Positions 1 through 8,863 of a stretch of 64,000 nt of DNA are shown here, piece by piece; position 1 is the first letter of the stretch; each line of letters begins with the position of its first letter. This DNA comes from an uncultured Prochlorococcus sp. (GTDB lineage Bacteria; Cyanobacteriota; Cyanobacteriia; PCC-6307; Cyanobiaceae). The stretch is from assembly GCA_902583265.1 (NCBI GenBank), contig CACHVD010000002.1, positions 97,724 through 161,723 of the forward strand, in the 5' to 3' direction. The notes beneath the pieces were generated by a model, which was given only the letters and a program-made list of their open reading frames with translations, was not told where the DNA came from and did no database searches. Both the position numbers and the translations under genes were made by a program.

Positions 1-355
1 ATGATCTTCTCTTATTTTGATGTAACTTACCTTCTAAATTTTTTATATCCCCTACTGTCTTATTGTTATTACATTTTTGTATGGCATGAGTAGCTTCATG
101 TCTTAATGCTTTTCTTATTGCCAATTCTGTTTTGTAGTTATCTTTGTTTGGTTTCTGCTTTTTACTTCTATAATTTGTTTTCTTTTTTGCATTTTCAGTG
201 CATATTATTATTTTCCTTTCTACAAAATTATGTAGCCCTTTTATTTCTTTATTTAAGAGACACTCAATTGTATTTTCTTCAACTATGTAGTTTGCTTTTA
301 TTAATAAGTCAAGAATCTCTTTATCTAATTTGCTTAAAAATATAATAAATTCCAT
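1..355 (-). CDS. HExxH metallopeptidase-like protein, C-terminus cut by window edge
   Basis: Reading the minus strand from an ATG at 355 gives an open frame of 118 codons that runs off the left edge, so the C-terminus is missing. Residues 86-90 read H-E-A-T-H, a HExxH zinc-binding signature, followed by a Cys at 95; another Cys lies at 52 in a hydrophobic 'IIICTEN' strand. The arrangement of an I-x-C-x-N strand, then HExxH, then Cys four residues later, recalls the ATP23/M76 metallopeptidase family, but this is a pattern match by eye only. The gene starts 9 bases after the umuC stop on the same strand, so it is probably co-transcribed with umuDC. Function unknown; the C-terminal part would be needed to find a third zinc ligand. 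Confidence 0.65.
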   Translation of the reverse strand, partial: MEFIIFLSKLDKEILDLLIKANYIVEENTIECLLNKEIKGLHNFVERKIIICTENAKKKTNYRSKKQKPNKDNYKTELAIRKALRHEATHAIQKCNNNKTVGDIKNLEGKLHQNKRRS

Positions 356-364
356 TTGATTTTT

Positions 365-1651
365 TTAGTTTACTATAGTTGGAATCTGGTCTATATCAGT
401 TGTAGATGAGCGACTTAAAAAATTCTTATTCATCTTCCAACTTTTTGGTGTTTTTGCAATAGCCCATGTAATTGCATTGTTATTAAATCTTTTATTTAAT
501 AAATCAATAGTTCTCATTAGATTTGCTGATTTTTTTAGGTCTTTCTGAGATTTGTAATTGATAACTGATTGCTGTAAATATTCGCTATTAGTTAAATCCT
601 GCATTAAAACACCAGCTTTTGAAAATTTATATTCGGGATTATAAATTTCTTTAGATAATTCAACTACTATTTTTAAAATGATGTTTGTGTCGTCTGTTGC
701 ATTTGTAAGTTTTTTATGAGCACTTCTTTGATAATTTTGACCTGAATATTTACTGGTTCTAGCAAATACTCTAATATCAGATGATTGCAAATTCTGACTT
801 CTCATTTTTTCAGATGCTTTTATTGCGTGAGTCGCTAGTGCTTGAGTTAAGTCTTCTAATTTTGTGACAGGAGTACCAAAACTCTTGCTTACCTGGATTT
901 CTTTTTTTGATTTCTTATTTTTTTCTATAGGCAGACATTTATAACCTTTCAGTTCTAATTGCAATCTTTTTCCTACTATGCCTAGTTTCTTAATGATTTC
1001 ATTTTCTTCCATATCTCTCAATTCTCTCGCATTTTTAATACCTTTACTTTTCAACCAATTCGAGGTTTGTTTTCCGACTCCCCATATCTTATCTACACTA
1101 ATTCTTTTTAAATAATTATTCTCATTTATGGTTCTAGCTAAATCAAATATTCCAGCTGAATAATCAATATTTTTAGCTAATTTATTAGCAATTTTTGCTC
1201 TTACTTTATTTTCTCCTATTCCTACTGTTATGGTAATCCCTAGACTCTGATATATTAATGATCTTATGTTTCTTGCCCAAGGATATAGATTTTTATCATT
1301 AGGTCTAGAAATCGAGACAAATGCTTCGTCAATAGAATAAATTTCTATTTGTTCACAGTAGTTTTTTAGCAAATTCATTAGCCTTCGGCTCATATCTCCG
1401 TAAAGCGAGTAGTTTGAGCTTAAGACTGCTACATCTAATTTATTTAATTTTTCTTTGATCTTAAAATAAGGAGTTCCCATTTTAATTTTTAAAGCTCGCG
1501 CTTCAGGACTTCTTGCGATGATACATCCGTCATTATTAGATAAAATTACTACTGGTTTATTTCTTAAATGAGGATTAATAGTTTGTTCGCATGACGCGTA
1601 AAAATTATTAGCATCTATAAGAGCTATTGCGCAAATACTTGAAATTTTCAT
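365..1651 (-). CDS. umuC: DNA polymerase V catalytic subunit UmuC (Y-family)
   Basis: Translesion DNA polymerase of the Y family that copies past damaged bases as part of the SOS response, with UmuD' as partner. The 428-residue protein matches the length of bacterial UmuC. The first catalytic Asp is at residue 13 in 'LIDANNFYASCEQ', and the second motif 'YSIDEAF' supplies Asp108 and Glu109. The region 'NNDGCIIARSPEARALKI' is typical of UmuC rather than DinB. Its ATG overlaps the TGA of umuD (ATGA), showing translational coupling, and a HExxH gene follows 9 bases downstream. Expected to be SOS-controlled through the box upstream of umuD. Confidence 0.95.
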   Translation of the reverse strand: MKISSICAIALIDANNFYASCEQTINPHLRNKPVVILSNNDGCIIARSPEARALKIKMGTPYFKIKEKLNKLDVAVLSSNYSLYGDMSRRLMNLLKNYCEQIEIYSIDEAFVSISRPNDKNLYPWARNIRSLIYQSLGITITVGIGENKVRAKIANKLAKNIDYSAGIFDLARTINENNYLKRISVDKIWGVGKQTSNWLKSKGIKNARELRDMEENEIIKKLGIVGKRLQLELKGYKCLPIEKNKKSKKEIQVSKSFGTPVTKLEDLTQALATHAIKASEKMRSQNLQSSDIRVFARTSKYSGQNYQRSAHKKLTNATDDTNIILKIVVELSKEIYNPEYKFSKAGVLMQDLTNSEYLQQSVINYKSQKDLKKSANLMRTIDLLNKRFNNNAITWAIAKTPKSWKMNKNFLSRSSTTDIDQIPTIVN

Positions 1652-2064
1652 AAATAGCTATGTATTGAATAAATGACAACCCCCCATATCTGTACATCAA
1701 TATGGTTTTTAAATCTAAAATCAGGATAATTATGATTTTCTGCTTTTAAATATAATTCATTATTTTTTATACATAATCTTTTTATTGTAAATTCTCCGTC
1801 TATCATTGCAATGATAATATCCCCTGGCTTGGCTGTTAAACTCTTGTCTACTATTATCAAATCTTTATCTTTAATTCCTGCATTTATCATTGAGTCGCCT
1901 TTAATTCTAAGAAAAAAAGTGCTAAACGGATTAGATATTAAATGTTCATTTAAATCAATATTTTCTTCTGTATAGTCATCTGCAGGAGAAGGAAATCCTG
2001 CTGATACTGAATCAGTTAATAAGGGGATTTTGAACTTTTTAGTAGTTGAATCTAAGGAATCCAA
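1648..2064 (-). CDS. umuD: SOS mutagenesis protein UmuD (S24 self-cleaving peptidase)
   Basis: LexA-fold serine peptidase that, on RecA filaments, cleaves itself to UmuD' and joins UmuC to form Pol V. The cleavage site is visible as Ala22-Gly23 in 'SVSAGFPSPADDY'. The catalytic pair is Ser58 in 'IKGDSM' and Lys95 in 'FTIKRL'. Length 138 residues, as in E. coli. The start is TTG at 2064: an in-frame TAA lies just two codons upstream and there is no Met before residue 59, so TTG is essentially forced. A LexA-like palindrome sits 15-28 bases upstream of the start. Confidence 0.93.
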   Translation of the reverse strand: MDSLDSTTKKFKIPLLTDSVSAGFPSPADDYTEENIDLNEHLISNPFSTFFLRIKGDSMINAGIKDKDLIIVDKSLTAKPGDIIIAMIDGEFTIKRLCIKNNELYLKAENHNYPDFRFKNHIDVQIWGVVIYSIHSYL

Positions 2065-2078
2065 GACTTAAATATAAT

Positions 2079-2092
2079 AGTATATATGTACT
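2079..2092 (-). promoter_or_regulatory. Candidate LexA (SOS) box upstream of umuDC
   Basis: The 14-base near-palindrome AGTACATATATACT (minus strand) fits the cyanobacterial LexA consensus RGTACNNNDGTWCB at all but one fixed position; its reverse complement also has one mismatch. It lies 15 bases before the umuD start codon, where a bound repressor would block transcription of umuD-umuC and the gene behind them. Assignment rests on consensus matching and gene context. Confidence 0.65.
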
Positions 2093-2163
2093 ATATAATA
2101 AAAAATCAAAAAATAGTTAGTTGTTAAAGTTTTATAGATTAATTTTAGATTGAATCTGATTTT

Positions 2164-2580
2164 TTAAGAACGATGGTAAGGGGAGTTATTAGATATAGAA
2201 ATAGCTCTATAGATTTGCTCGATTAGTATTAATCTAGCTAATTCATGAGGAAAAGTTAAAGGAGACAAACTTAGGATAAGATCTGAATTATTTTTTATAT
2301 TTGAACTAATTCCATCGGTATCACCGATTAAAAAATTAATTTTTTTATTTTTAAAATTTAAGAGTAAAGAGCATAGTTCAACTGAATTAAAGTGCTTCCC
2401 TTCTTCACTTAGGCAGATAATAATATTGTTATCGGATCTAAGATTATTTAAATTAAAAGTCTTTAACTCATTAATAATAAGTTCAGGCATTCTTTTTTTG
2501 TATTGATTAATTCCATCTCTAATCCAAAGTTTCTTTATTTTGCCTATAGCATAAATTGTTAATCTATTACTCTGAAGCAT
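2164..2580 (-). CDS. rlmH: 23S rRNA pseudouridine-1915 N3-methyltransferase RlmH
   Basis: SPOUT-class, SAM-dependent enzyme that methylates pseudouridine 1915 in helix 69 of 23S rRNA on assembled ribosomes. The 138-residue protein ends with the family signature '[22 protein letters not shown]...NSPYHRS', and the SAM-binding knot is visible as '[10 protein letters not shown]', where most homologues have GGADG or GGPDG. It is somewhat shorter than the usual 150-160 residues because the internal loop is reduced. It follows the small Asn/Lys-rich gene at 2600-2932 and precedes umuD on the same strand, but the SOS box between suggests separate control of umuD. Confidence 0.93.
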   Translation of the reverse strand: MLQSNRLTIYAIGKIKKLWIRDGINQYKKRMPELIINELKTFNLNNLRSDNNIIICLSEEGKHFNSVELCSLLLNFKNKKINFLIGDTDGISSNIKNNSDLILSLSPLTFPHELARLILIEQIYRAISISNNSPYHRS

Positions 2581-2599
2581 AAGTAAATATGAAAACTAA

Positions 2600-2932
2600 T
2601 TATTCATCAAGAAGATAATTAAATTCATCATATAGTTCCTCTTCGGTTGTCAATTTCTTGGAAAAATTATCTTTTTTAGAATTCATATTAATTTGATTAA
2701 CCTCACTTTTTCTTAGTGAATTATTAACGTTAGAAGTCTCTTCTAAAGATTCTGAATTATCAATTAACGAATAAAAAATTTTATTGGGATCCTTTGAATT
2801 AAGTGGATTGGTGATTAAATTATCGTTATTAGTTAAATTTGTGTAATTATTTATATTTTTACTATCATTATTTAAATTTTTCTTTTTTTTAAATTTATTG
2901 AGTTTATCTAAATTTTTTTTTGATAAGCTCAT
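2600..2932 (-). CDS. Small Asn/Lys/Ser-rich protein of unknown function
   Basis: A 110-residue open frame with ATG start, 19 bases upstream of rlmH on the same strand and divergent from rsmA. The N-terminus is strongly basic ('MSLSKKNLDKLNKFKKKKN'), the middle is low-complexity Asn/Ser, and the C-terminus is acidic ('TEEELYDEFNYLLDE'). No domain, membrane segment or catalytic motif is visible, and it looks largely disordered. Support for it being a gene comes from the open frame filling the space between rlmH and rsmA; the opposite strand has no competing frame. I cannot assign a role. Confidence 0.6.
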   Translation of the reverse strand: MSLSKKNLDKLNKFKKKKNLNNDSKNINNYTNLTNNDNLITNPLNSKDPNKIFYSLIDNSESLEETSNVNNSLRKSEVNQINMNSKKDNFSKKLTTEEELYDEFNYLLDE

Positions 2933-2988
2933 GATATAAAGTATTAAATAAATTCATATTTAATTTAAACATATTATTTATCTTTTAG

Positions 2989-3822
2989 ATGAATTCTAAA
3001 AACTATCGTCAAAAAAAAAGATTTGGACAACACTGGTTGGTAAATAAAAAAATATTAGAAAAAATTAAGGAAATTGCTGTTCTTAATGAAAATGATTTTA
3101 TTTTAGAAATTGGTCCTGGAAAAGGAGCTTTAACATATAAGTTATTAGATTCGGAAATTAAAAAATTACATGCAATTGAATTAGATAAAGATTTAATAAA
3201 TCTATTAAATGATAAATTCAATAATAATGATAAGTTTTCACTGCAGCAGGGAGATATTCTTTCTGTAAATTTAGATTCGATCAATAAGAAGATTACAAAA
3301 GTGATTGCAAATATTCCTTACAATATAACCGGCCCAATTTTGGATATTTTTATAGGTCGATTGGGCATTATAAGAAATTATAATTACGAAAAAATAATAT
3401 TTTTAATGCAGAAAGACGTTGTAGATAGGATTTTGTCAAAAGAAGGTAGTCCCAATGCTGGTGCGCTTAGTGTAAGAATGCAACTCTTATCAAAAATAAA
3501 AAGAATATGTGATGTGCCCCCTTCATCATTTAGTCCGTCTCCAAAAGTTTATTCTTCTTTAGTAGTTTTCGAACCAATTAAAAATGATTTAAGATTAGAT
3601 ATCAGTCTAGAAAAATATATAGATAAACTTCTTCGAATTTCATATAATTCACGAAGAAAAATGCTTAGAAATACTCTAAATTCAATACTTTCAAATGAAG
3701 AGATAAATGAATTATCTGAATCTTCAAAAGTTTGTTTTAATTTAAGACCACAAGATATTTCAATTGATCAATGGATTAAGCTTGCAGAAAATTGTATTAA
3801 AATTAAAAATAAAAAAATTTAA
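2989..3822 (+). CDS. rsmA: 16S rRNA adenine dimethyltransferase RsmA/KsgA
   Basis: Dimethylates the two adjacent adenines in the 3' terminal hairpin of 16S rRNA, a late quality check in 30S assembly. The 277-residue protein begins '[17 protein letters not shown]', the family's start motif (usually FGQNFL). It carries the SAM loop '[12 protein letters not shown]' and the catalytic '[10 protein letters not shown]' (NxPY). The C-terminal '[13 protein letters not shown]' is also typical. It heads a plus-strand run with ispE starting 4 bases after its stop, an arrangement common in cyanobacteria. The ATG at 2989 leaves only the usual short basic N-terminus. Confidence 0.96.
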   Translation: MNSKNYRQKKRFGQHWLVNKKILEKIKEIAVLNENDFILEIGPGKGALTYKLLDSEIKKLHAIELDKDLINLLNDKFNNNDKFSLQQGDILSVNLDSINKKITKVIANIPYNITGPILDIFIGRLGIIRNYNYEKIIFLMQKDVVDRILSKEGSPNAGALSVRMQLLSKIKRICDVPPSSFSPSPKVYSSLVVFEPIKNDLRLDISLEKYIDKLLRISYNSRRKMLRNTLNSILSNEEINELSESSKVCFNLRPQDISIDQWIKLAENCIKIKNKKI

Positions 3823-3826
3823 CTAT

Positions 3827-4762
3827 ATGCAAGATTTAGCTAAAACGAAAATTAATATAAAATCTCCTGCAAAAATAAATTTGCACCTTGAAGTTATTGG
3901 TAAAAGAGAGGATGGATTTCATGAGTTAGCAATGATTATGCAAAATATCGATCTTTCTGATTATTTAGAATTTGAAATTAATAATGAAGGTTTAATTAAA
4001 CTTGAGTCTGATTGTAATGATTTAAGCTTATCTGATGATAACTTAATTGTTAAATCGGCAAATCTATTAAGGAAAAAATCCAATATAGATTACGGTGCCA
4101 ATATATTTTTAAGAAAAAATATTCCGATTGGCGCAGGATTAGCTGGTGGTTCTAGTAATGCAGCAGCAACATTAATTGGTCTTAATAAGTTATGGGATTT
4201 GAACTTAGATCAAGAAACATTATGTTCATTAGCATCAACTTTAGGATCTGATATTCCCTTTTTTATAAATGGTGGTATTCAATTATGTTTTGGAAAAGGA
4301 GAAATTTTGGAGAAATTAGATTCAAACTTTGAATATGGAGTAATTCTTTTAAAAAATCCAAATGTATCAGTATCTACAGCTGAAACTTATAAAAAATATA
4401 GTAATAGATTTTGTGATCAATATCTTACTGATAGAGAAATGATTGAGAACATAAGAAAAAGTTTAAGAGATAATTGTTTAAATAACTTAAATTTTGATAA
4501 TCAACATTTATTTATTAAAAATGATTTGCAGTTAGTTGTTGAACATGAAAATGATTCTGTAAAGCATGCATTATATTTGCTTTCTAAATTAGAAAATTGT
4601 CTCACATTTTCAATGAGTGGATCAGGCCCTACATGCTTTGCACTCTTTAAAGATATAGAGACTGCTAGAAAAGAATTAACTGTAAATTCTAAATTATTTA
4701 AAGAAAAAGGCTATGATTCATGGGTTTGCACTTTCCTTGAAAAAGGAATAACATTCATATAA
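3827..4762 (+). CDS. ispE: 4-diphosphocytidyl-2-C-methyl-D-erythritol kinase IspE
   Basis: GHMP-superfamily kinase that phosphorylates CDP-methylerythritol in the MEP pathway to isoprenoids (carotenoids, phytol, quinones). Signatures are 'SPAKINLHLEVIGKREDGFHEL' near the N-terminus, the ATP-binding 'PIGAGLAGGSSNAAATLIGLN', and the C-terminal 'SMSGSGPTCFALF'. The open frame extends upstream inside rsmA, but ATG at 3827 gives the normal 311-residue length and a start 4 bases after the rsmA stop, so I chose it. dxs of the same pathway lies at 27.4 kb. Confidence 0.96.
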   Translation: MQDLAKTKINIKSPAKINLHLEVIGKREDGFHELAMIMQNIDLSDYLEFEINNEGLIKLESDCNDLSLSDDNLIVKSANLLRKKSNIDYGANIFLRKNIPIGAGLAGGSSNAAATLIGLNKLWDLNLDQETLCSLASTLGSDIPFFINGGIQLCFGKGEILEKLDSNFEYGVILLKNPNVSVSTAETYKKYSNRFCDQYLTDREMIENIRKSLRDNCLNNLNFDNQHLFIKNDLQLVVEHENDSVKHALYLLSKLENCLTFSMSGSGPTCFALFKDIETARKELTVNSKLFKEKGYDSWVCTFLEKGITFI

Positions 4763-4784
4763 ATTTTTTTTATATAAAACTATT

Positions 4785-5087
4785 GTGGCTGATAATAGTA
4801 ATGAGAATATTGAAAAAAATATTCCCGAAAAAGGACCTTTAAATTTTATTGTTGGATCATTAACAAGTTTTTTATTATTTATATTTTTTTATTTTTTAAG
4901 TAATAAAATTGCAATTTATTTTTCAGTACATAAACCATCTAATTCTTCTGAAATAGTCCAAAATATTTCCTCTAGTATTAATACTTTAATAATTGGATTG
5001 TCTTTTTTGCTAACTTTCTCTTTTGCTTTTATAGGTATAGGACTTTTTATTGTATTTATTCGCAGTTTTATTGTGAAGAAAAGTTGA
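4785..5087 (+). CDS. DUF3082-type small membrane protein
   Basis: A 100-residue protein with two clear membrane segments (about residues 21-45 and 67-95) separated by a Ser/Asn-rich loop. It fits the cyanobacterial DUF3082 family by layout, and by position after ispE and before pdhB. Start is GTG at 4785 ('GTGGCTGATAAT'), 22 bases after the ispE stop; no in-frame ATG is available. Function unknown. The hydrophobic pattern and gene order are seen in the sequence; the family name is recognition from memory. Confidence 0.75.
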   Translation: MADNSNENIEKNIPEKGPLNFIVGSLTSFLLFIFFYFLSNKIAIYFSVHKPSNSSEIVQNISSSINTLIIGLSFLLTFSFAFIGIGLFIVFIRSFIVKKS

Positions 5088-5121
5088 ATTGCCAATATTA
5101 TTAAGAAAACACTTTCTTTGA

Positions 5122-5217
5122 ATGTCTTTACATGACTTAGGTCTTCTAGTACTTTTGCTGTCGCCTGGAATGATTTTATCAATATTACTACTCATAACCT
5201 TCGCTGAAGGAGGTTGA
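5122..5217 (+). CDS. Small 31-residue membrane protein candidate
   Basis: The space between the DUF3082 gene and pdhB holds an ATG-initiated frame of 31 codons ending in TGA. The peptide begins 'MSLHDLGLLVLLLSPGMIL' and ends 'LLLITFAEGG', a single hydrophobic helix of about 20 residues with a Pro-Gly kink and short polar ends. Size and style match the tiny single-helix subunits of photosynthetic or NDH complexes. I do not recognise it as PetG, PetL, PetM, PetN, PsaI, PsaJ, PsaM or a known Psb peptide. It shares the strand of its neighbours and lies 50 bases before pdhB. Confidence 0.55.
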   Translation: MSLHDLGLLVLLLSPGMILSILLLITFAEGG

Positions 5218-5266
5218 ATTATTCAAAGTGGTAGGATTATATATGTGATTAATTAGGTAATTAATT

Positions 5267-6250
5267 GTGGCTGGAACATTATTATTTAATGCTTTGAAAG
5301 AGGCAATTGATGAAGAAATGGCAAATGATGTAAATGTTTGCGTAATGGGAGAAGATGTTGGTCAATATGGAGGATCTTATAAGGTAACTAAGGATTTATA
5401 TGAAAAATATGGAGAGTTAAGAGTCCTAGATACTCCAATTGCAGAGAATAGTTTTACGGGTATGGCTGTTGGTGCAGCAATGACTGGCTTAAGACCAATA
5501 GTAGAAGGAATGAATATGGGTTTTTTGCTTTTAGCTTTTAATCAGATATCAAATAATATGGGTATGCTTAGATATACAAGTGGCGGAAATTATAAAATAC
5601 CAGCAGTAGTTCGAGGACCTGGAGGAGTTGGTCGTCAACTTGGTGCTGAGCATAGTCAAAGACTTGAAGCATATTTTCATGCAGTTCCTGGCATAAAGAT
5701 TGTTGCATGTAGTACACCCACAAATGCTAAAGGTTTAATGAAAGCAGCTATAAGAGATGATAATCCGGTACTATTCTTCGAACATGTTCTTCTATACAAT
5801 TTGTCTGAAGAATTACCTGAAGGTGATTATACTTGCGCTTTAGATCAGGCTGACGTTGTAAAAGAAGGGAAAGATATAACTTTATTGACTTATTCAAGAA
5901 TGAGACATCATTGCCTTAAAGCTGTTGAAGAATTAGAAAAAAAAGGTATAGATGTTGAGTTAATAGATTTAATAAGTTTAAAACCATTTGATATGGAAAC
6001 CATCTCAAAATCAATAAGAAAAACAAATAAAGTAATTATTGTTGAAGAATGTATGAAGACTGGAGGTATTGGTGCAGAATTAATTGCCTTAATAACGGAA
6101 GAGTGTTTTGATGATCTTGATGCCCGACCAATTAGATTATCTAGTCAGGATATTCCGACTCCGTATAATGGAAATCTTGAGAATTTGACAATAATCCAAC
6201 CACATCAAATAGTTGAAAAAGTTGAAGATTTAATTAGTGGGAGTATATAA
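5267..6250 (+). CDS. pdhB: Pyruvate dehydrogenase E1 component, beta subunit
   Basis: Beta chain of the thiamine-diphosphate enzyme that decarboxylates pyruvate for acetyl-CoA synthesis; it pairs with an alpha chain encoded elsewhere. The 327-residue protein starts '[35 protein letters not shown]' and contains '[29 protein letters not shown]', both classic E1-beta sequences, and the C-terminal transketolase domain. The start is GTG at 5267, matching the family N-terminus. secD begins 4 bases after its stop, so the two may be co-transcribed. Confidence 0.95.
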   Translation: MAGTLLFNALKEAIDEEMANDVNVCVMGEDVGQYGGSYKVTKDLYEKYGELRVLDTPIAENSFTGMAVGAAMTGLRPIVEGMNMGFLLLAFNQISNNMGMLRYTSGGNYKIPAVVRGPGGVGRQLGAEHSQRLEAYFHAVPGIKIVACSTPTNAKGLMKAAIRDDNPVLFFEHVLLYNLSEELPEGDYTCALDQADVVKEGKDITLLTYSRMRHHCLKAVEELEKKGIDVELIDLISLKPFDMETISKSIRKTNKVIIVEECMKTGGIGAELIALITEECFDDLDARPIRLSSQDIPTPYNGNLENLTIIQPHQIVEKVEDLISGSI

Positions 6251-6253
6251 GAA

Positions 6254-7723
6254 ATGAAAAGAAGGCAAGGTTGGCTTTTTTTTATTATATTTCTACTTAC
6301 TTTATCTGTTTATTTATTAATAAATTATCCCTTACAGTTGGGATTAGATTTACAAGGAGGTTCTCAACTTACACTACAAATTATTAAAGAGGAAGGTAAG
6401 GTAACAAGGGATGAACTTGAAGCAGTTAATTCGGTTATAGATAAGCGCGTCAACAATTTAGGAGTTTCTGAGTCTAATTTGCAAACCCTAGGTGGAGATC
6501 AATTGATTTTAGAATTACAAGGTGAACAAAATCCATTAGTTGCTTCAAGGATATTAGGTAAGACAGCTTTATTAGAATTTAGAACCCAAAAAGAAGGAAC
6601 ATCTACAGATTTAAAAATCCTTCAACTACATAGATTGAGTATTAAAGAATTAATTGAACAATATTCCTTTGCAGAAAAAAATCAAAATGATGATAATTTC
6701 TTATATGTTATTCAAGATGATCTTAAAGAGATAGAGCAAAAATTGAATTACTCATCTACTAGTAATGATTTATATGGGAAGTTAATTGAAATTAAAAAAT
6801 ACGTTGATAAAGAAATTACAAATTTATTTATTAAAACAGATTTATCAGGTAAGGATCTTATTAACGCAGGAAGGAGACAAGAACAAACAAATAGTAATTG
6901 GGAAGTTTTATTAACTTTTAGTAATTCTGGAGGTGAAAAGTTTGCAGAAATTACAAAGTCAATTGCTGGCACTAATCAACTATTGGCTATCATTCTAGAT
7001 GGTGAATCAATAAGTGAAGCCAGTGTTGGTAATCAGTTTTCTAATACTGGGATTACAGGTGGATCAGCAACAATAAGCGGTAATTTTAGTGCTGAAAATG
7101 CTAGAGAATTAGAAGTTCAACTTAAAGGAGGCTCATTGCCATTGCCAATTGAAATAGTAGAAACTAACACAATAGGTGCTCTGTTGGGATCCAAAAATAT
7201 TTTAAAAAGTCTTTATGCAGCTATTAGTGGGTTAATTTTTGTTGGTATTTTTATGATTTTTAATTATAGAATTTTAGGTTTTGTTTCAGTTCTTTCTCTA
7301 GTACTTTATGGTTTCTTTAACTTAGCCATATATTCTCTAATTCCTGTAACTTTGACTTTACCGGGGATATCTGGGCTTATACTTAGCATTGGTATGGCTG
7401 TTGATGCAAATATTCTAATATTTGAGAGAATTAGAGAAGAATTATATGATGGTAATACTCTTACAAGATCTATTGATAGCGGTTTTCAGAGAGCTAATTC
7501 ATCCATAGTTGATGGCCATATTACAACTCTTCTTAGTTGTTTTGTATTGTTTTTATTAGGAACAAATTTTGTTAAGGGTTTTGCGGCAACATTAGGTATT
7601 GGAGTCTTAATAAGCTTGTTTACCTCATTAAATTGTTCTAAAACTATTTTGCGATTTTTTACAACATATCAATCTTTGAGACAGAAAAATCTTTATCTGC
7701 CAAAGAATAATTTTACAAATTAA
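6254..7723 (+). CDS. secD: Protein translocase subunit SecD
   Basis: Membrane subunit of the Sec holo-translocon that uses proton motive force to help pull proteins across thylakoid or plasma membrane. The 489-residue protein has an N-terminal membrane segment (about residues 9-27), then 'LGLDLQGGSQLTLQI', a large extracytoplasmic domain, and a C-terminal block of five membrane helices. Conserved signatures are 'ISGLILSIGMAVDANILIFERIREEL' and 'GVLISLFTSL'. Encoded separately from SecF, which follows after 21 bases, as in other cyanobacteria. Confidence 0.96.
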   Translation: MKRRQGWLFFIIFLLTLSVYLLINYPLQLGLDLQGGSQLTLQIIKEEGKVTRDELEAVNSVIDKRVNNLGVSESNLQTLGGDQLILELQGEQNPLVASRILGKTALLEFRTQKEGTSTDLKILQLHRLSIKELIEQYSFAEKNQNDDNFLYVIQDDLKEIEQKLNYSSTSNDLYGKLIEIKKYVDKEITNLFIKTDLSGKDLINAGRRQEQTNSNWEVLLTFSNSGGEKFAEITKSIAGTNQLLAIILDGESISEASVGNQFSNTGITGGSATISGNFSAENARELEVQLKGGSLPLPIEIVETNTIGALLGSKNILKSLYAAISGLIFVGIFMIFNYRILGFVSVLSLVLYGFFNLAIYSLIPVTLTLPGISGLILSIGMAVDANILIFERIREELYDGNTLTRSIDSGFQRANSSIVDGHITTLLSCFVLFLLGTNFVKGFAATLGIGVLISLFTSLNCSKTILRFFTTYQSLRQKNLYLPKNNFTN

Positions 7724-7744
7724 ATTTTTTATTTCTAATATCCT

Positions 7745-8665
7745 ATGAAATACAATCTTGAACTAATTAAAAATAAAAAAAAGATAATTAGTTTTTCAAC
7801 TGTTCTTATTTTGTTTAGTCTTCTAGGAATTTTATATTCTACTTTTAATACTTCTTATAAGAAACCTATAAATTTAGGGATGGATTTTGTTGGAGGAAAT
7901 GAACTAAGAATAGAGAGAGTTTGTGAAACCGAATGTTCTAATTTTTCCCCAGATTCAGTTTTGGAAAATTTGAGAGAGATTTCTAAAAACTATAAAGTTT
8001 TAAATAATATCAAATTACAATTCCAAAATAACAATAAATTAATTTCAATAAGAACACCTTATTTAAGTATCGAAGAATCAAATAATCTTATTAATAATCT
8101 TGATAATATTGTTGGACCTCTAAATTATGAGAGTAAGGATTCAAGATTAATAGGCCCAAAGCTTGGAAAAAGATTACTTACTAATTGCGTTACTTCATTG
8201 TTAGTTTCTTTATTTGCAATATCTTTATATATATCAATTAGATTTGATAAAAAATATGCCTTATTTGCACTCTTAGCTTTATTCCATGATTTATTAATTG
8301 TGTTCGGTATATTTTCTTGGTTAGGAATTATATTTTCTGTCGAGGTAAATAGTTTATTTGCTGTGTCCTTGCTAACTATTGCTGGTTATTCTGTAAATGA
8401 TACTGTTGTTATTTTTGATAGAATTCGTGAAAATTTAAAATCAAAGAAAGAAGGCTATAACGAAACTATTCAATTATCAGTAAACGAATCATTTAGGAGA
8501 ACAACGTTTACCAGTATTACAACCCTTATCCCTTTATTAAGCATAATTTTGTTTGGATCCTACTCCCTATTTTGGTTTTCCTTAGCCTTATCATTAGGAA
8601 TTATAGTTGGAAGTTATTCAAGTATTTTATTGGCTCCATCTATGTTGCTGAAAGACAGAGATTAA
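7745..8665 (+). CDS. secF: Protein translocase subunit SecF
   Basis: Partner of SecD in protein export. The 306-residue protein has an N-terminal helix, the 'LGMDFVGGNELRIE' motif, and the C-terminal membrane block with 'LLTIAGYSVNDTVVIFDRIRENL' and 'RRTTFTSITTLIPLLSII', all diagnostic for SecF. ATG start 21 bases after the secD stop on the same strand indicates an operon. A small membrane ORF follows 12 bases downstream. Confidence 0.96.
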   Translation: MKYNLELIKNKKKIISFSTVLILFSLLGILYSTFNTSYKKPINLGMDFVGGNELRIERVCETECSNFSPDSVLENLREISKNYKVLNNIKLQFQNNNKLISIRTPYLSIEESNNLINNLDNIVGPLNYESKDSRLIGPKLGKRLLTNCVTSLLVSLFAISLYISIRFDKKYALFALLALFHDLLIVFGIFSWLGIIFSVEVNSLFAVSLLTIAGYSVNDTVVIFDRIRENLKSKKEGYNETIQLSVNESFRRTTFTSITTLIPLLSIILFGSYSLFWFSLALSLGIIVGSYSSILLAPSMLLKDRD

Positions 8666-8677
8666 CCTTCTAACTTT

Positions 8678-8860
8678 ATGAAATTAAATTACTATTTAAT
8701 AATTTTATTTTCTTTAGTTTTAATAGATCTTTCTACTGAGTTAAGAATATTATTTGATCATTTTACTTTTAGTTCATTATATTTTGCTATTGGTAAACAT
8801 CCCTTAGCTTTCTTTATACTTTTTTCATATCCATATTTATATAAAAAATTAATTAAGTAG
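8678..8860 (+). CDS. Small membrane protein downstream of secF, function unknown
   Basis: A 60-residue ATG-started frame with two hydrophobic stretches (about residues 4-20 and 41-55) joined by 'STELRILFDHFTFSSLYFAIGKHP', ending in a basic tail. It starts 12 bases after secF and stops 4 bases before the convergent permease gene, so it fits exactly in the remaining space and probably belongs to the secDF transcript. I recall similar short proteins in marine picocyanobacteria but no function. Confidence 0.65.
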   Translation: MKLNYYLIILFSLVLIDLSTELRILFDHFTFSSLYFAIGKHPLAFFILFSYPYLYKKLIK

Positions 8861-8863
8861 TTT

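Noticed and set aside
106..345. 79-residue hydrophobic frame on the plus strand
   Set aside because: It is the complement of the minus-strand HExxH gene, has Phe/Leu/Tyr-rich shadow composition, and no family features.
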